A stretch of 64,000 nt of DNA from Pseudoponticoccus marisrubri (GTDB lineage: Bacteria > Pseudomonadota > Alphaproteobacteria > Rhodobacterales > Rhodobacteraceae), in the NCBI RefSeq assembly GCF_001482405.1, contig NZ_LPXO01000002.1, positions 372,001 to 436,000 of the forward strand. The letters are read 5' to 3'. The translations under genes were made by a program, and so were the position numbers. The notes beneath the pieces are model-generated. The model was given only the letters and a program-made list of their open reading frames with translations. It ran no database searches and was not told the origin of the DNA. Positions 17,330-25,482 of the stretch are shown one piece after another. How positions within the stretch are numbered: position 1 is the first letter of the stretch; each line of letters begins with the position of its first letter.

Positions 17330-17884
17330 TTACGCGTCCTTTGTCAACAGCGTGTAGGAGGAGATGATCTCGCCCGAGGTCTGCGCCCGCATCACCTTGC
17401 CCTGCGCGTTGCGCTTGCCCTTGGCGCCCACCGCCTTGCGGATCAGGCGGCCCAGCTGCTGGTTGAGCGGCTTCTGGGCGCGCGCGGCCTCCTTGCCCTC
17501 GCCGCCGATGGCGGTCTGGTAGAGATCGAGAAAGGCCTTCTCGGCCGAGGCGGCCTTCATCACGGTCAGGATGAAATCGGCATCGAACTTGCCCTTGCCG
17601 TCCAGCTCGCGCGCGAGGGTGACCACGTGGTCGATCACGGCGCGCTTGGCCGAGAGGCGCTCGGCCAGCTCGTCGCCCTCGGCGGCGCGGTCCAGCACGT
17701 GGGATTCGAGGACCTTCTGCACGTAATGGCCCAGCTCCAGCCCCTCGGCGGCGGCTAGCTCGTGCAGGCGGGCACGCACCTTGGGCTCGACGCTGAGATT
17801 GAGGGTCTGCGCCTCGGCCAGGCGGGCCGCGCGGCGGCCGGGTTTCGTGGACTGCTCGGTTTTAGTTTGCGTTGCCATGGTCAT
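17330..17884 (-). CDS. Putative ribbon-helix-helix-type protein
   Basis: 184-residue, strongly charged Lys/Arg/Ala-rich protein. The segment AQTLNLSVEPKVRARLHELA followed by AAEGLELGHYVQKVLESHV (about residues 25–65) fits a ribbon-helix-helix DNA-binding fold. The rest is helical and basic at the C-terminus. It probably binds DNA. The ATG at 17884 (MTMATQ) is four bases from AGGAG; the ATG two codons later is a weaker choice. A perfect inverted repeat lies 57 bp upstream in the region shared with divergent metY and may be its operator. Function otherwise unknown. Confidence 0.6.
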   Translation of the reverse strand: MTMATQTKTEQSTKPGRRAARLAEAQTLNLSVEPKVRARLHELAAAEGLELGHYVQKVLESHVLDRAAEGDELAERLSAKRAVIDHVVTLARELDGKGKFDADFILTVMKAASAEKAFLDLYQTAIGGEGKEAARAQKPLNQQLGRLIRKAVGAKGKRNAQGKVMRAQTSGEIISSYTLLTKDA

Positions 17885-17940
17885 TGTTCTCCTTGTCTCA
17901 TGACGCGGGCAGGATAGCGCTGGAGGCGCAGGGCGCGCAA

Positions 17941-17957
17941 CATACTTGTCAAGTATG
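17941..17957. promoter_or_regulatory. Perfect inverted repeat in the divergent region before metY
   Basis: CATACTTG and CAAGTATG face each other around a single T. On the minus strand the repeat contains a consensus-like -35 element TTGACA. It lies between the divergent RHH-like gene (start 17884) and metY (start 18126). An operator for the RHH-like protein or a methionine regulator is the natural reading. Confidence 0.5.
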
Positions 17958-18125
17958 GTGGCGATGGGCGGCGCGGTGCGACCGGCCGGACACAGTGCCG
18001 CACCCCGGCCCGCCCCCTGGCGCTGCGCTGGCCCGTTTCCGGGAAAAGCGCGCCCCGCCGCAGCCAGCCGTTGCCGGGCGTGCGGGAATGGCCTACTGAT
18101 CGGCGCGGAGACGACGAGAGAGGAC

Positions 18126-19421
18126 ATGATGAGCGACGCACCCAGCTACGGTTTCGACACGCTGCAGATCCATGCCGGCGCCCGCCCGGACCCGGCCACC
18201 GGCGCCCGGCAGGTGCCGATCTACCAGACCACGGCTTACGTGTTCCGGGACGCCGAGCACGCCGCGGCGCTCTTCAACCTTCAGGAAGTGGGCTATATCT
18301 ACTCGCGCCTGACCAACCCGACCGTGGCCGCGCTGCAGGAGCGCATGGCCGTGCTGGAAGGCGGCGCCGGGGCGGTGTGCTGCTCCTCGGGCCACGCGGC
18401 GCAGATCATGGCGCTGTTTCCGCTGATGGGGCCGGGCTGCAACATCGTGGTCTCGACCCGGCTCTATGGCGGCTCGATCACCCAGTTCAGCCAGACCATC
18501 AAGCGCTTCGGCTGGTCGGCGCGCTTCGTCGATTTCGACGATCTGGACGCGATCGAGGCGGCGATCGACGATGACACCCGCGCGGTGTTCTGCGAGAGCA
18601 TCGCCAACCCGGGCGGCTACATCACCGACCTGGACGCGGTCGCCAAGGTGGCCGACGCGGCGGGCCTGCCGCTGATCGTCGACAACACTTCGGCCACGCC
18701 GTACCTGTGCCGCCCGATCGAGCATGGCGCGACGCTGGTGGTGCATTCGATGACCAAGTTCCTGACCGGCAACGGCACGGTGACCGGCGGCTGCGTGGTC
18801 GATTCGGGCAAGTTCGACTGGGCTGCCTCGGGCAAATTCCCGTCGCTGTCCGAGCCCGAGCCCGCTTATCACGGGCTGAAATTCGCCGAGACCTTCGGCC
18901 CGCTGGCCTTCACCTTCCACGGCATCGCCGTCGGGCTGCGCGACCTTGGCATGACGCTGAACCCGCAGGCGGCGCATTACACGATGATGGGCATCGAGAC
19001 GCTGAGCCTGCGCATGCAGCGCCATGTCGAGAACGCCATGCGCGTGGCCGGCTGGCTGGAGACGCATGACGCGGTCGAAGGCGTGACCTATGCGGGCCTG
19101 AGCTCGTCGCCCTACAATGACCGCGTGGCGCGGATCTGCCCCAAGGGCGCGGGCGGTCTGTTCACCGTGGCGCTGAAGGGCGGCTATGACGCCTGTGTCA
19201 AGTTCGTCGACAGCCTCGAGATCTTCAGCCACGTGGCGAACCTGGGCGACACGCGCAGCCTTGTGATCCACTCGGCCTCGACCACGCACCGCCAACTGAC
19301 CGAAGAGCAGCAGGTGGCCGCCGGCGCGGCCCCGAACGTGGTGCGCATCTCGATCGGGATCGAGGATGCCGATGACCTGATCGCGGATCTCGACCAGGCG
19401 CTGACCAAGGCCTCGGCCTGA
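18126..19421 (+). CDS. metY: O-acetylhomoserine sulfhydrylase / aminocarboxypropyltransferase
   Basis: 431-residue PLP enzyme of the Cys/Met metabolism family that makes homocysteine from O-acetylhomoserine and sulfide. The N-terminus GFDTLQIHAGARPDPATGAR, the phosphate-binding region CCSSGHAAQI and the PLP lysine Lys-211 (VVHSMTKFLTGNG) are typical of MetY, as is the length. AGAGGAC precedes an ATGATG start; the second ATG is equally possible. A rho-independent terminator and palindrome array A follow. Confidence 0.93.
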   Translation: MMSDAPSYGFDTLQIHAGARPDPATGARQVPIYQTTAYVFRDAEHAAALFNLQEVGYIYSRLTNPTVAALQERMAVLEGGAGAVCCSSGHAAQIMALFPLMGPGCNIVVSTRLYGGSITQFSQTIKRFGWSARFVDFDDLDAIEAAIDDDTRAVFCESIANPGGYITDLDAVAKVADAAGLPLIVDNTSATPYLCRPIEHGATLVVHSMTKFLTGNGTVTGGCVVDSGKFDWAASGKFPSLSEPEPAYHGLKFAETFGPLAFTFHGIAVGLRDLGMTLNPQAAHYTMMGIETLSLRMQRHVENAMRVAGWLETHDAVEGVTYAGLSSSPYNDRVARICPKGAGGLFTVALKGGYDACVKFVDSLEIFSHVANLGDTRSLVIHSASTTHRQLTEEQQVAAGAAPNVVRISIGIEDADDLIADLDQALTKASA

Positions 19422-19461
19422 TCCGGCGCGACCTGGTCCCCTGCCCCGCAGGCAGGGTCCG

Positions 19462-19499
19462 AAAGGCCCGGCGAGGGGAGGCGCCGGGCCTTTCCTTTT
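19462..19499 (+). terminator. Rho-independent terminator of metY
   Basis: AAAGGCCCGGCG (19462–19473) pairs with CGCCGGGCCTTT (19482–19493), an uninterrupted 12-bp stem with an 8-nt loop, followed by CCTTTT. It lies 40 bp after the metY stop. Confidence 0.85.
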
Positions 19500-19518
19500 G
19501 CATCGGTCTGGCCGGGGG

Positions 19519-19614
19519 CAAGGTCCTTCGAAGGACCTTGGTCAAGGCATTTGCAAATGCCTTGGACAAGCGGTTTCGAAACCGCTTGACGGAAGCCGCT
19601 TCGAAGCGGCTTCC
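19519..19614. repeat. Array A: four tandem perfect palindromes at 24-bp period
   Basis: Units: 19519–19540 (arm CAAGGTCCTTC), 19543–19564 (arm CAAGGCATTTG), 19567–19588 (arm CAAGCGGTTTC), 19591–19614 (arm GGAAGCCGCTTC). Each is a perfect 22- or 24-bp palindrome with core TTCGAA or TTGCAA, separated by exactly 2 bp. Centres are 24, 24 and 25 bp apart. It lies between convergent metY and the SIMPL gene, 13 bp from the SIMPL stop. The arms differ between units, so this is repetition of form rather than of sequence. Confidence 0.95.
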
Positions 19615-19627
19615 CGCCCGTGGCGGC

Positions 19628-20320
19628 CTAGTCGCCCAGCGCGTAGACCAGCGTGACCTCGGCGCGGGCCTCGATCTCGCCCGCGGCGATCGGCACGTCG
19701 GCCGGCGCGGCCTCGACCACCATGCGCTCGGAGCGCATCATCTGCGACGGCACCATCGGCTGCGCCGTGTCGCGGATCTCGATCAGCCGCCCCAGCGGCA
19801 CGCCCGCCGCCTCGGCATAGAGCCCCGCCTTGTGGATCGCATCCGCCACCGCGCGGCGCCGCGCCTCGTCCTCCAGCGGACCGGGATCCTGCAGTCCGAA
19901 ATTCAGCCCCGAGAGCGTGTTCGCCCCGTCGCCCAGCACCGCGCCCAGAACCGGGCCCAGACGGTCGAGATCGCGCACCCGCACGGTGAGCGTGTTGGAG
20001 GCCTCGAACCCCTCGTGGATGTCGATGCCGCTCTCGCGGTCATAGCGCACCCGTTCGCTGACCCGCAGCGCGGCGGTCTGCATGTCGCGCGGGGCGATGC
20101 CCTCGTCCGCCAGCCGGGCGATCACCGCGTCCAGCGCCTCGGAGGTCCGGTTCATCGCCTCGACGGCAGTATCGCCCGCAAAGCGCGCCCCCACCGAGAC
20201 GGAGGCCATGTCCGGCACGGCGGTCACCCGCGCCTCGCCCGAGACGGTGATGCTGGGCAGGGGCTGGGCCAGCGCGGGCAGCGCGGCCAGCAGGAAGAGG
20301 ATCGGTGTCAGGATACGCAT
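19628..20320 (-). CDS. SIMPL-domain (DUF541) periplasmic protein
   Basis: 230-residue exported protein of the SIMPL/DUF541 family (relatives: E. coli YggE, mouse SIMPL). Signal peptide MRILTPILFLLAALPALAQ, then the family pattern ITVSGEARVTAVPDMASVSVG, the ALDAVIARLADEGI helix and GLNFGLQDPGPLEDEARRRA. YggE-type proteins have been linked to oxidative-stress resistance; the molecular role is unsettled. The start at 20320 leaves a 142-bp region shared with the divergent 1011-aa gene. Confidence 0.88.
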   Translation of the reverse strand: MRILTPILFLLAALPALAQPLPSITVSGEARVTAVPDMASVSVGARFAGDTAVEAMNRTSEALDAVIARLADEGIAPRDMQTAALRVSERVRYDRESGIDIHEGFEASNTLTVRVRDLDRLGPVLGAVLGDGANTLSGLNFGLQDPGPLEDEARRRAVADAIHKAGLYAEAAGVPLGRLIEIRDTAQPMVPSQMMRSERMVVEAAPADVPIAAGEIEARAEVTLVYALGD

Positions 20321-20462
20321 CAAGGCCTCCGGGGCTTGGGACAATCCATCTGACTTTCGCCCCTGCGGTCCCGCCCGGCAAGTCCCGCGCAGCCGGTCTT
20401 TCTTTGCCTCGGCAAAGAGTTGCTGTATACTGTTGACGGACCGCATAAGGACTCCCCAGCAC

Positions 20463-23400
20463 GTGGCAGGACTGGTAGATACCCGCTCCATGGTACCGAA
20501 TTTCGCGCTCTCTCTCTCGTTCGAAGGCATCACGCTTCTGCGGCGCATGGGCGACCGCTGGGCCCGGATCGAGGAGGTCGCGCTGGACAGCGGCGATTTC
20601 GAGGCCGCGGTGATCGGGCTGCGCGACCGTGCCGAGGCGCTGGACCCGGACGGCGCGCAGGTGATGCTGGTCATCCCGAACGAGCAGATCCGCTATCTCG
20701 ACATGCCCGATCTCGGCGGCGATGACAGCGCGCGCACCGAGGCGATCAAGGCGGCGCTGGATGGCGCCACGCCCTACGCGGTCGCCGATCTGCGCTTCGA
20801 CCACACGGTGACCGGCGGGCGGCTGCACATCGCCGCCGTCGCGCAGGAGACGCTGGACGAGGCCGAGGCCTTCGGCACGCAGCACGGCTTCACCCCGGTC
20901 AGCTTCGTGGCGATCGCGCCCGAGGGCGGCTTCCCCGAGGCGGTGTTCTTCGGGCCCGCACAAGGTATGGACGGCACGGCCGCCCGCCCGCCGCAGCCGC
21001 TGCGGATCGTGGCCGCGGACGAAGCGGCGCTGACCCCGGTGGCCCCGGCCGAGACTGCTGCGGAGAAGACTGCACAGGAGACGGCGCGGGAGGCAAAGGC
21101 GCCAGATCCGCAGGAGGGGACTCCGGCGCCGAACACGCAAGTCGAGACGCCTCCGGCGGCAGGCGCGGCGCAGGCATCCGACAGTGCACAGGACGCGGCC
21201 AAGGGGCCCGCATCGACCGAGACCCCGGCCAAGCCCAAGCCCGCAGCGGCCGATACGCCCGCGCCGGGCGCCGCACAGGCAGGTGCCAAGGCGCAGGAGG
21301 GCACGGGCACGCCTGCAGCACAGGATGGCCCGACCGAAAAACCCAAGGGCCCGGGCAAGCGGCGCAAGGGCCCTCCGACGCAGGCGGGAGCTGCGCCGAA
21401 AGACGGCGGCCCGGCCAAGACACCGAAGGAGGACGGCCCGGCCAAGGGGCCGAAGGGACCACCTGCCGCGGGCCCGGCCGCGAAGGGCAAGCCCGGCACG
21501 CCGGGGTCGAAAGACGGCACGGTCGAGCCCCCCATGGCGCCGGCCGCGCGCAAGGGCAAGCCGGGCGAGATGCCGGCGCCGGTGGCCTTCTCGACCGTGC
21601 GTGCCTCGCGCGAGGCGGGGGATATCCCGCCGGCGCCACGGCCGCTGACCCTGACCGGCGGCGACGGAACGGCGCATACTCCGCGCTTCACCCCGGTGGC
21701 GGGCGCCAAACCGGCGGACAAGACCGACAAGTCGGAGGGCGGGCGCAAGGTCACCGATGCGGCGCTGGCCGCTGACACCAGCTCGGCGGACGAGGCCGGG
21801 CGTGGCGGCACGACTCGTGCAGCGATGAACCTGCTGGCCCGCGGCGGCGAGAAGGCGCGCCGGCGCCTGTCCGAGCGCAAGACCCCGCCGCCCCCCGCGA
21901 TCGGCACCGAAAGTGACGAGGCGCCCAAGCCCGATCCGCGCCCGCGGCCCAATTTCGGCCCCGGCGCCGAGGACACTGCGCCGCCCCCCGCGGCCGCGCG
22001 CAGCGCCGGGCGCGCCGACAACCCGCTGTCGCGGCTGGCCGCCTATCGCGCCAATCCCGACCGGCCCGCAGGCGTGCCGGCCGGCGCGGCCCTCGCCGGC
22101 ACCGGTGCCACGCTGGCCCCCGAGGAAGAGCGCGAGCGCATGACCGTCTTCGGCGCGCGGCGCGAGCAGCGCGTCGGCGGCAAGCCGCGTTTCCTGGGGC
22201 TGATGCTGACGGCGGCGCTGCTGATCTTCCTCGCCGGGGTGGCGGCCTGGGCCTCGGTCTTCCTCGATGACGGGCTGTCCAGCCTGTTCCGCAAATCCGA
22301 GCCGCGCGCCGTCGCCTCGCTGCCCGACGCGCAGCAGGCGGTGGACCAGCCACGGGCCGAGCCCTCGGACCCGGCCGAGACCCCCGAGACGACGGCTGCC
22401 CCCCTGCCCGAGGTCACGGTGACGCCCGAGGCAACCGGCCCTGAGGAGACCACCGAGGAGCCGCTGCAGATCGCGGCGCTGGAGACCGGGCCCGCCGCCA
22501 GCGACGCCACCGAGGGCGCGCTGGCCGATCCCGAACCGCCGCGTGCGCTGAGCGCCGAGGAGGCCGCCGCCACCTATGCCGCGACCGGCATCTGGCAGCG
22601 CACCCCGGTCGCGCCGCACCAGCCGCCGCAGGACGGGGTGGACGAGGTCTATCGCACCTCGATCGACCCGGACGTGCAGATCTTCGACGCGGTCGCCCTG
22701 CCCCGCGCCGATGATATCGGGCGCGATCCGGGGCTGGAGGATCCCGGCCTGCCGCCGCCTTCGGACCTGAGCTTCGATTTCGACGATCGCGGCCTGATCC
22801 GCGCCACGCCCGAAGGCGCGCTGACCCCCGAGGGGCTGCGCATCTATACCGGGCGCCCGCCGGTCGTGCCGCCCGCGCGCCCCGGCCTGACCGAGCTGCG
22901 CCCAGAACTGTCGGATGACCCGGAGGTGAACCCGCTGGGCGCGGTCCGCCCGCAGGCCCGGCCCGACGACCTGGTCGAGCAGCGCGAGCGGGCCACGCTG
23001 GGCGGGATCTCGGTCGAGGAGCTGGCAAGCATCCGCCCGGTGATGCGCCCCAGGACGGTGCAGGAAGAGGCGGCCGAGGCCGACCCCGAGGCCACCGCCA
23101 CCGCGCAGGCCGTGCGGGAATCGCTGGTCCCCGTGGCCCGGCCGCGCAACATGGCCGCCATCGTGCGCCGCGCCGAGGAGCGGCAGGCGCGGCAGCCCGA
23201 ACCGGTGCAGACCGCCTCGATCGCACCGCGCGCGGTGCGGCCCAGCGTGCCCTCCTCGGCCAGCGTGGCCAGCGCCGCCACGGTGCAGAACGCGATCAAC
23301 CTGCGCCGGATCAACGTGATCGGCATCTATGGCACGCCCTCGAACCGCCGCGCTCTGGTGCGGCTGGCCAACGGGAATTACAAGAAGGTGCAGGTGGGCG

Positions 23401-23498
23401 ACCGGCTGGATGGGGGGCGCGTGGCCTCGATCGGGGATGACGACTTGCGCTATGTCAAGAGCGGGCGCAGCATCACGCTGGAGATGCCGGACGGCTAG
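20463..23498 (+). CDS. Large proline/alanine-rich single-span membrane protein with a T2SS-C/PilP-like tail
   Basis: About 1011 residues. The N-terminal ~150 residues (FALSLSFEGITLLRRMGDRW) look like the start of an actin/PilM-like fold. A long low-complexity Pro/Ala/Lys/Glu region follows, then one transmembrane helix (FLGLMLTAALLIFLAGVAAW, near residue 577), then a second disordered part, and a compact C-terminal domain near 956–1011 (GIYGTPSNRRALVRLANGNY, VQVGDRLDGGRVASIGDD) resembling the PilP/GspC periplasmic domain. Rhodobacterales relatives are often mislabelled translation initiation factor 2. The GTG at 20463 is used because AAGGA lies upstream; the ATG at 20490 is the alternative. 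A role in envelope assembly is inference. Confidence 0.68.
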   Translation: MAGLVDTRSMVPNFALSLSFEGITLLRRMGDRWARIEEVALDSGDFEAAVIGLRDRAEALDPDGAQVMLVIPNEQIRYLDMPDLGGDDSARTEAIKAALDGATPYAVADLRFDHTVTGGRLHIAAVAQETLDEAEAFGTQHGFTPVSFVAIAPEGGFPEAVFFGPAQGMDGTAARPPQPLRIVAADEAALTPVAPAETAAEKTAQETAREAKAPDPQEGTPAPNTQVETPPAAGAAQASDSAQDAAKGPASTETPAKPKPAAADTPAPGAAQAGAKAQEGTGTPAAQDGPTEKPKGPGKRRKGPPTQAGAAPKDGGPAKTPKEDGPAKGPKGPPAAGPAAKGKPGTPGSKDGTVEPPMAPAARKGKPGEMPAPVAFSTVRASREAGDIPPAPRPLTLTGGDGTAHTPRFTPVAGAKPADKTDKSEGGRKVTDAALAADTSSADEAGRGGTTRAAMNLLARGGEKARRRLSERKTPPPPAIGTESDEAPKPDPRPRPNFGPGAEDTAPPPAAARSAGRADNPLSRLAAYRANPDRPAGVPAGAALAGTGATLAPEEERERMTVFGARREQRVGGKPRFLGLMLTAALLIFLAGVAAWASVFLDDGLSSLFRKSEPRAVASLPDAQQAVDQPRAEPSDPAETPETTAAPLPEVTVTPEATGPEETTEEPLQIAALETGPAASDATEGALADPEPPRALSAEEAAATYAATGIWQRTPVAPHQPPQDGVDEVYRTSIDPDVQIFDAVALPRADDIGRDPGLEDPGLPPPSDLSFDFDDRGLIRATPEGALTPEGLRIYTGRPPVVPPARPGLTELRPELSDDPEVNPLGAVRPQARPDDLVEQRERATLGGISVEELASIRPVMRPRTVQEEAAEADPEATATAQAVRESLVPVARPRNMAAIVRRAEERQARQPEPVQTASIAPRAVRPSVPSSASVASAATVQNAINLRRINVIGIYGTPSNRRALVRLANGNYKKVQVGDRLDGGRVASIGDDDLRYVKSGRSITLEMPDG

Positions 23499-23560
23499 GA
23501 CAGGCGCTTTGGTTTGGCGCCCTTGCCATGGGTCGGGAACGGCCGGACCGGTCGGATTTC

Positions 23561-23584
23561 GAGTATTTTCGGAAAGATGAAAGG
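23561..23584. repeat. Dispersed repeat R1, copy 1
   Basis: GAGTATTTTCGGAAAGATGAAAGG-type sequence, in the gap between the convergent 1011-aa gene and hppD. The same motif recurs at 25354–25402, 34522–34552 (inverted) and 63901–63955. Confidence 0.8.
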
Positions 23585-23617
23585 GGCGCGCCGTGACGTG
23601 ACGGCGCGCCCGATCGG

Positions 23618-24715
23618 TTACTCGGCGGCGTCGAGCTCGCCGGCTTCGATCTGCTCGCGCTCGATCGACTCGAAGAGCGCCTTGAAATTGCCTTCGCCGA
23701 AGCCGTCATCCCCCTTGCGCTGGATGAATTCGAAGAAGATCGGGCCGATCACGGTCTTGGAGAAGATCTGCAGCAGGATGCGGGTTTCGCCGCCATCGAC
23801 CACGCCTTCGCCATCGATCAGGATGCCGTGTTTCTTCATGCGCTCGACGGGTTCGTCATGGCCCTTAACCCGGTCGAAAGACATGTCGTAATAGGTATCG
23901 GGGGGGCCGGGCATGAATTTGAGCCCGTTTTCGGCAATCTGGTCCGTCGCATCGTAGATGTCGCGCGCGCCCACGGCGATGTGCTGGATGCCTTCGCCGT
24001 TGTATTTCTTGAGATAGGCCACGATCTGGCCCTTCTCGCCACGATCCTCGTTGATCGGGATGCGGATACGCCCGCACGGGGAGGTCAGCGCGCGGGAATA
24101 GAGGCCGGTGAACTTGCCCTCGATGTCGAAGAAGCGGATTTCGCGGAAGTTGAACAGGTCGCCGTAGAACTTGAACCACGTGTCCATGTTGCCCTTGAAC
24201 ACGTTGTGGGTCAGGTGGTCGAGATAGTAGAAGCCCACGCCGCGCGGCTTGGATTGCGCGATCCAGTCGAACTCGGTGTTGTAGGGCGAGGTGTCGTAAT
24301 ACTGGTCGGTGAAATAGATCAGGCTGCCGCCGATGCCCTTGATCGCGGGCCAGTCCACGGTCTTGTCCGTGCCCTCATAGGGTTCGGCCCCGTGTTTCAC
24401 CGCGTGGTCGAAGGCGTGCTGCGCATCCACGACGCGCCAGGCCATGGCCGGCGCGCAGGGGCCGTGTTCGGCGACGAAGCGGGCGGCAAAGCTGTCGGGC
24501 TCGGCGTTCAGCACATAGGTGATGTCGCCCTGCTGCCAGAGCTCGATCGCCTTGGTCTTGTGGTTGGCCACATGGGCATAGCCCATCCGGGTGAAGAGGT
24601 CGCGCAGCTCCTGCGGCTCGGGATGGGCGAATTCGACGAATTCGAACCCGTCGGTGCCGGCGGGGTTCTCGTCGGTGATGGTGGCCTGCGGGGCGTCATG
24701 CGGGAACGGGCCCAT
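23618..24715 (-). CDS. hppD: 4-hydroxyphenylpyruvate dioxygenase
   Basis: 365-residue non-haem iron dioxygenase turning 4-hydroxyphenylpyruvate into homogentisate in tyrosine degradation. The two vicinal-oxygen-chelate domains are complete and the iron ligands are visible: His-167 (YYLDHLTHNVF), His-245 (GIQHIAVGARD) and Glu-329 (IFFEFIQRKG). The ATG at 24715 follows a strong AGGAGGT six bases upstream; longer readings are artefacts. No homogentisate genes are adjacent. The divergent Lrp-family gene at 24835 is the likely regulator. Confidence 0.96.
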   Translation of the reverse strand: MGPFPHDAPQATITDENPAGTDGFEFVEFAHPEPQELRDLFTRMGYAHVANHKTKAIELWQQGDITYVLNAEPDSFAARFVAEHGPCAPAMAWRVVDAQHAFDHAVKHGAEPYEGTDKTVDWPAIKGIGGSLIYFTDQYYDTSPYNTEFDWIAQSKPRGVGFYYLDHLTHNVFKGNMDTWFKFYGDLFNFREIRFFDIEGKFTGLYSRALTSPCGRIRIPINEDRGEKGQIVAYLKKYNGEGIQHIAVGARDIYDATDQIAENGLKFMPGPPDTYYDMSFDRVKGHDEPVERMKKHGILIDGEGVVDGGETRILLQIFSKTVIGPIFFEFIQRKGDDGFGEGNFKALFESIEREQIEAGELDAAE

Positions 24716-24745
24716 GGGGTACCTCCTGTCGCTGGTATGATTTGC

Positions 24746-24790
24746 GCAGAATGTAGCTTTACGCCCGCGCGGCATGTGCGCATTCTGCGG
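24746..24790. promoter_or_regulatory. Inverted repeat in the hppD–Lrp divergent promoter region
   Basis: CGCAGAATG (24746–24754) is repeated inverted as CATTCTGCG (24782–24790), 36 bp centre to centre, inside the 119-bp region between hppD and the Lrp-type gene. Lrp/AsnC proteins often bind such spaced inverted sites and autoregulate. Substrate-dependent control of hppD is the inferred role. Confidence 0.5.
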
Positions 24791-24834
24791 GTCATTCGCA
24801 GGCAAGGCGCGGGATATCCGCGCAAGGAGGCAAT

Positions 24835-25314
24835 ATGGCGAGTGATCCCCGCATCGAACTGGATGCAATCGATATCGCCCTGCTGCAGGCGCTGCAGCGC
24901 GACGGGCAGGCCACCGCGCAGGAGCTGGGCGCGACGCTGAACCTGTCGGCCAGCCAGGCGGGGCGCCGGCGGCAGCGGCTGGAGGAGCGCGGGGTGATCG
25001 CGGGCTACCGGGCGCGGCTGGATGCGGAGCGGCTGGGGCTGGACGTGCAGGCCTTTGTCCAGGTGCAGCTGGCGCGGCACGGGGCCGAGGAAGGCGCAGG
25101 CTTTACCCGTCTGTTGCGGACGCAGGCGGAGGTGGTCTCGGCCTGGACCATGACCGGCGAGGCGGATTACCTGCTGCGGGTCTACTGCCCCGACCTGCCG
25201 GCTCTGAACCGGCTGATCCACGAGGTGCTGCTGGCCCATCCCGTGGTCGCACGCGTGCACAGCCAGATCGTCATGGACCAGCCGAAGGCGGATGCGCCGC
25301 TGCCGGTCGGGTGA
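24835..25314 (+). CDS. Lrp/AsnC-family regulator, probable regulator of hppD
   Basis: 159-residue regulator with an N-terminal winged HTH (DAIDIALLQALQRDGQATAQ to NLSASQAGRRRQRLEERGVI, about residues 10–55) and a C-terminal RAM ligand-binding domain (VVSAWTMTGEADYLLRVYCP). GGAGG lies upstream of the ATG at 24835. It is divergent from hppD, the usual layout for a specific aromatic-amino-acid regulator. The ligand, possibly tyrosine, phenylalanine or 4-hydroxyphenylpyruvate, is inference. Confidence 0.9.
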   Translation: MASDPRIELDAIDIALLQALQRDGQATAQELGATLNLSASQAGRRRQRLEERGVIAGYRARLDAERLGLDVQAFVQVQLARHGAEEGAGFTRLLRTQAEVVSAWTMTGEADYLLRVYCPDLPALNRLIHEVLLAHPVVARVHSQIVMDQPKADAPLPVG

Positions 25315-25353
25315 GGGCTGTCGACCAGGCGTGGCGCGGGCGGATGGTGCGGA

Positions 25354-25402
25354 CGGGGGCGCTGCCCCCGGACCCCCGGAGTATTGTCGGAAAGATGAAA
25401 GG
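25354..25402. repeat. Dispersed repeat R1, copy 2 (with GC hairpin head)
   Basis: A hairpin GGGGGC-GCT-GCCCCC (25354–25369) followed by CCCCCGGAGTATTGTCGG and AAAGATGAAAGG. This is the full-length form also seen at 63901–63955. It lies between the convergent Lrp-type gene and uvrD. Confidence 0.85.
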
Positions 25403-25482
25403 CGGGCCGTGGGTCCGGCGGCCCGCTTTGAGCGTGATGGGATCCTGGGGCCCGAAGACCGCGCGAGGCGGGCTTGCGCGGT

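Noticed and set aside
17958-18125. S-adenosylmethionine riboswitch before metY
   Set aside because: SAM-II and SAM riboswitches occur in related bacteria, but I could not recognise their conserved core here; absence is not proven.
19519-19614. CRISPR array
   Set aside because: Units are different palindromes with 2-bp gaps, not identical repeats with unique spacers, and there are no cas genes.
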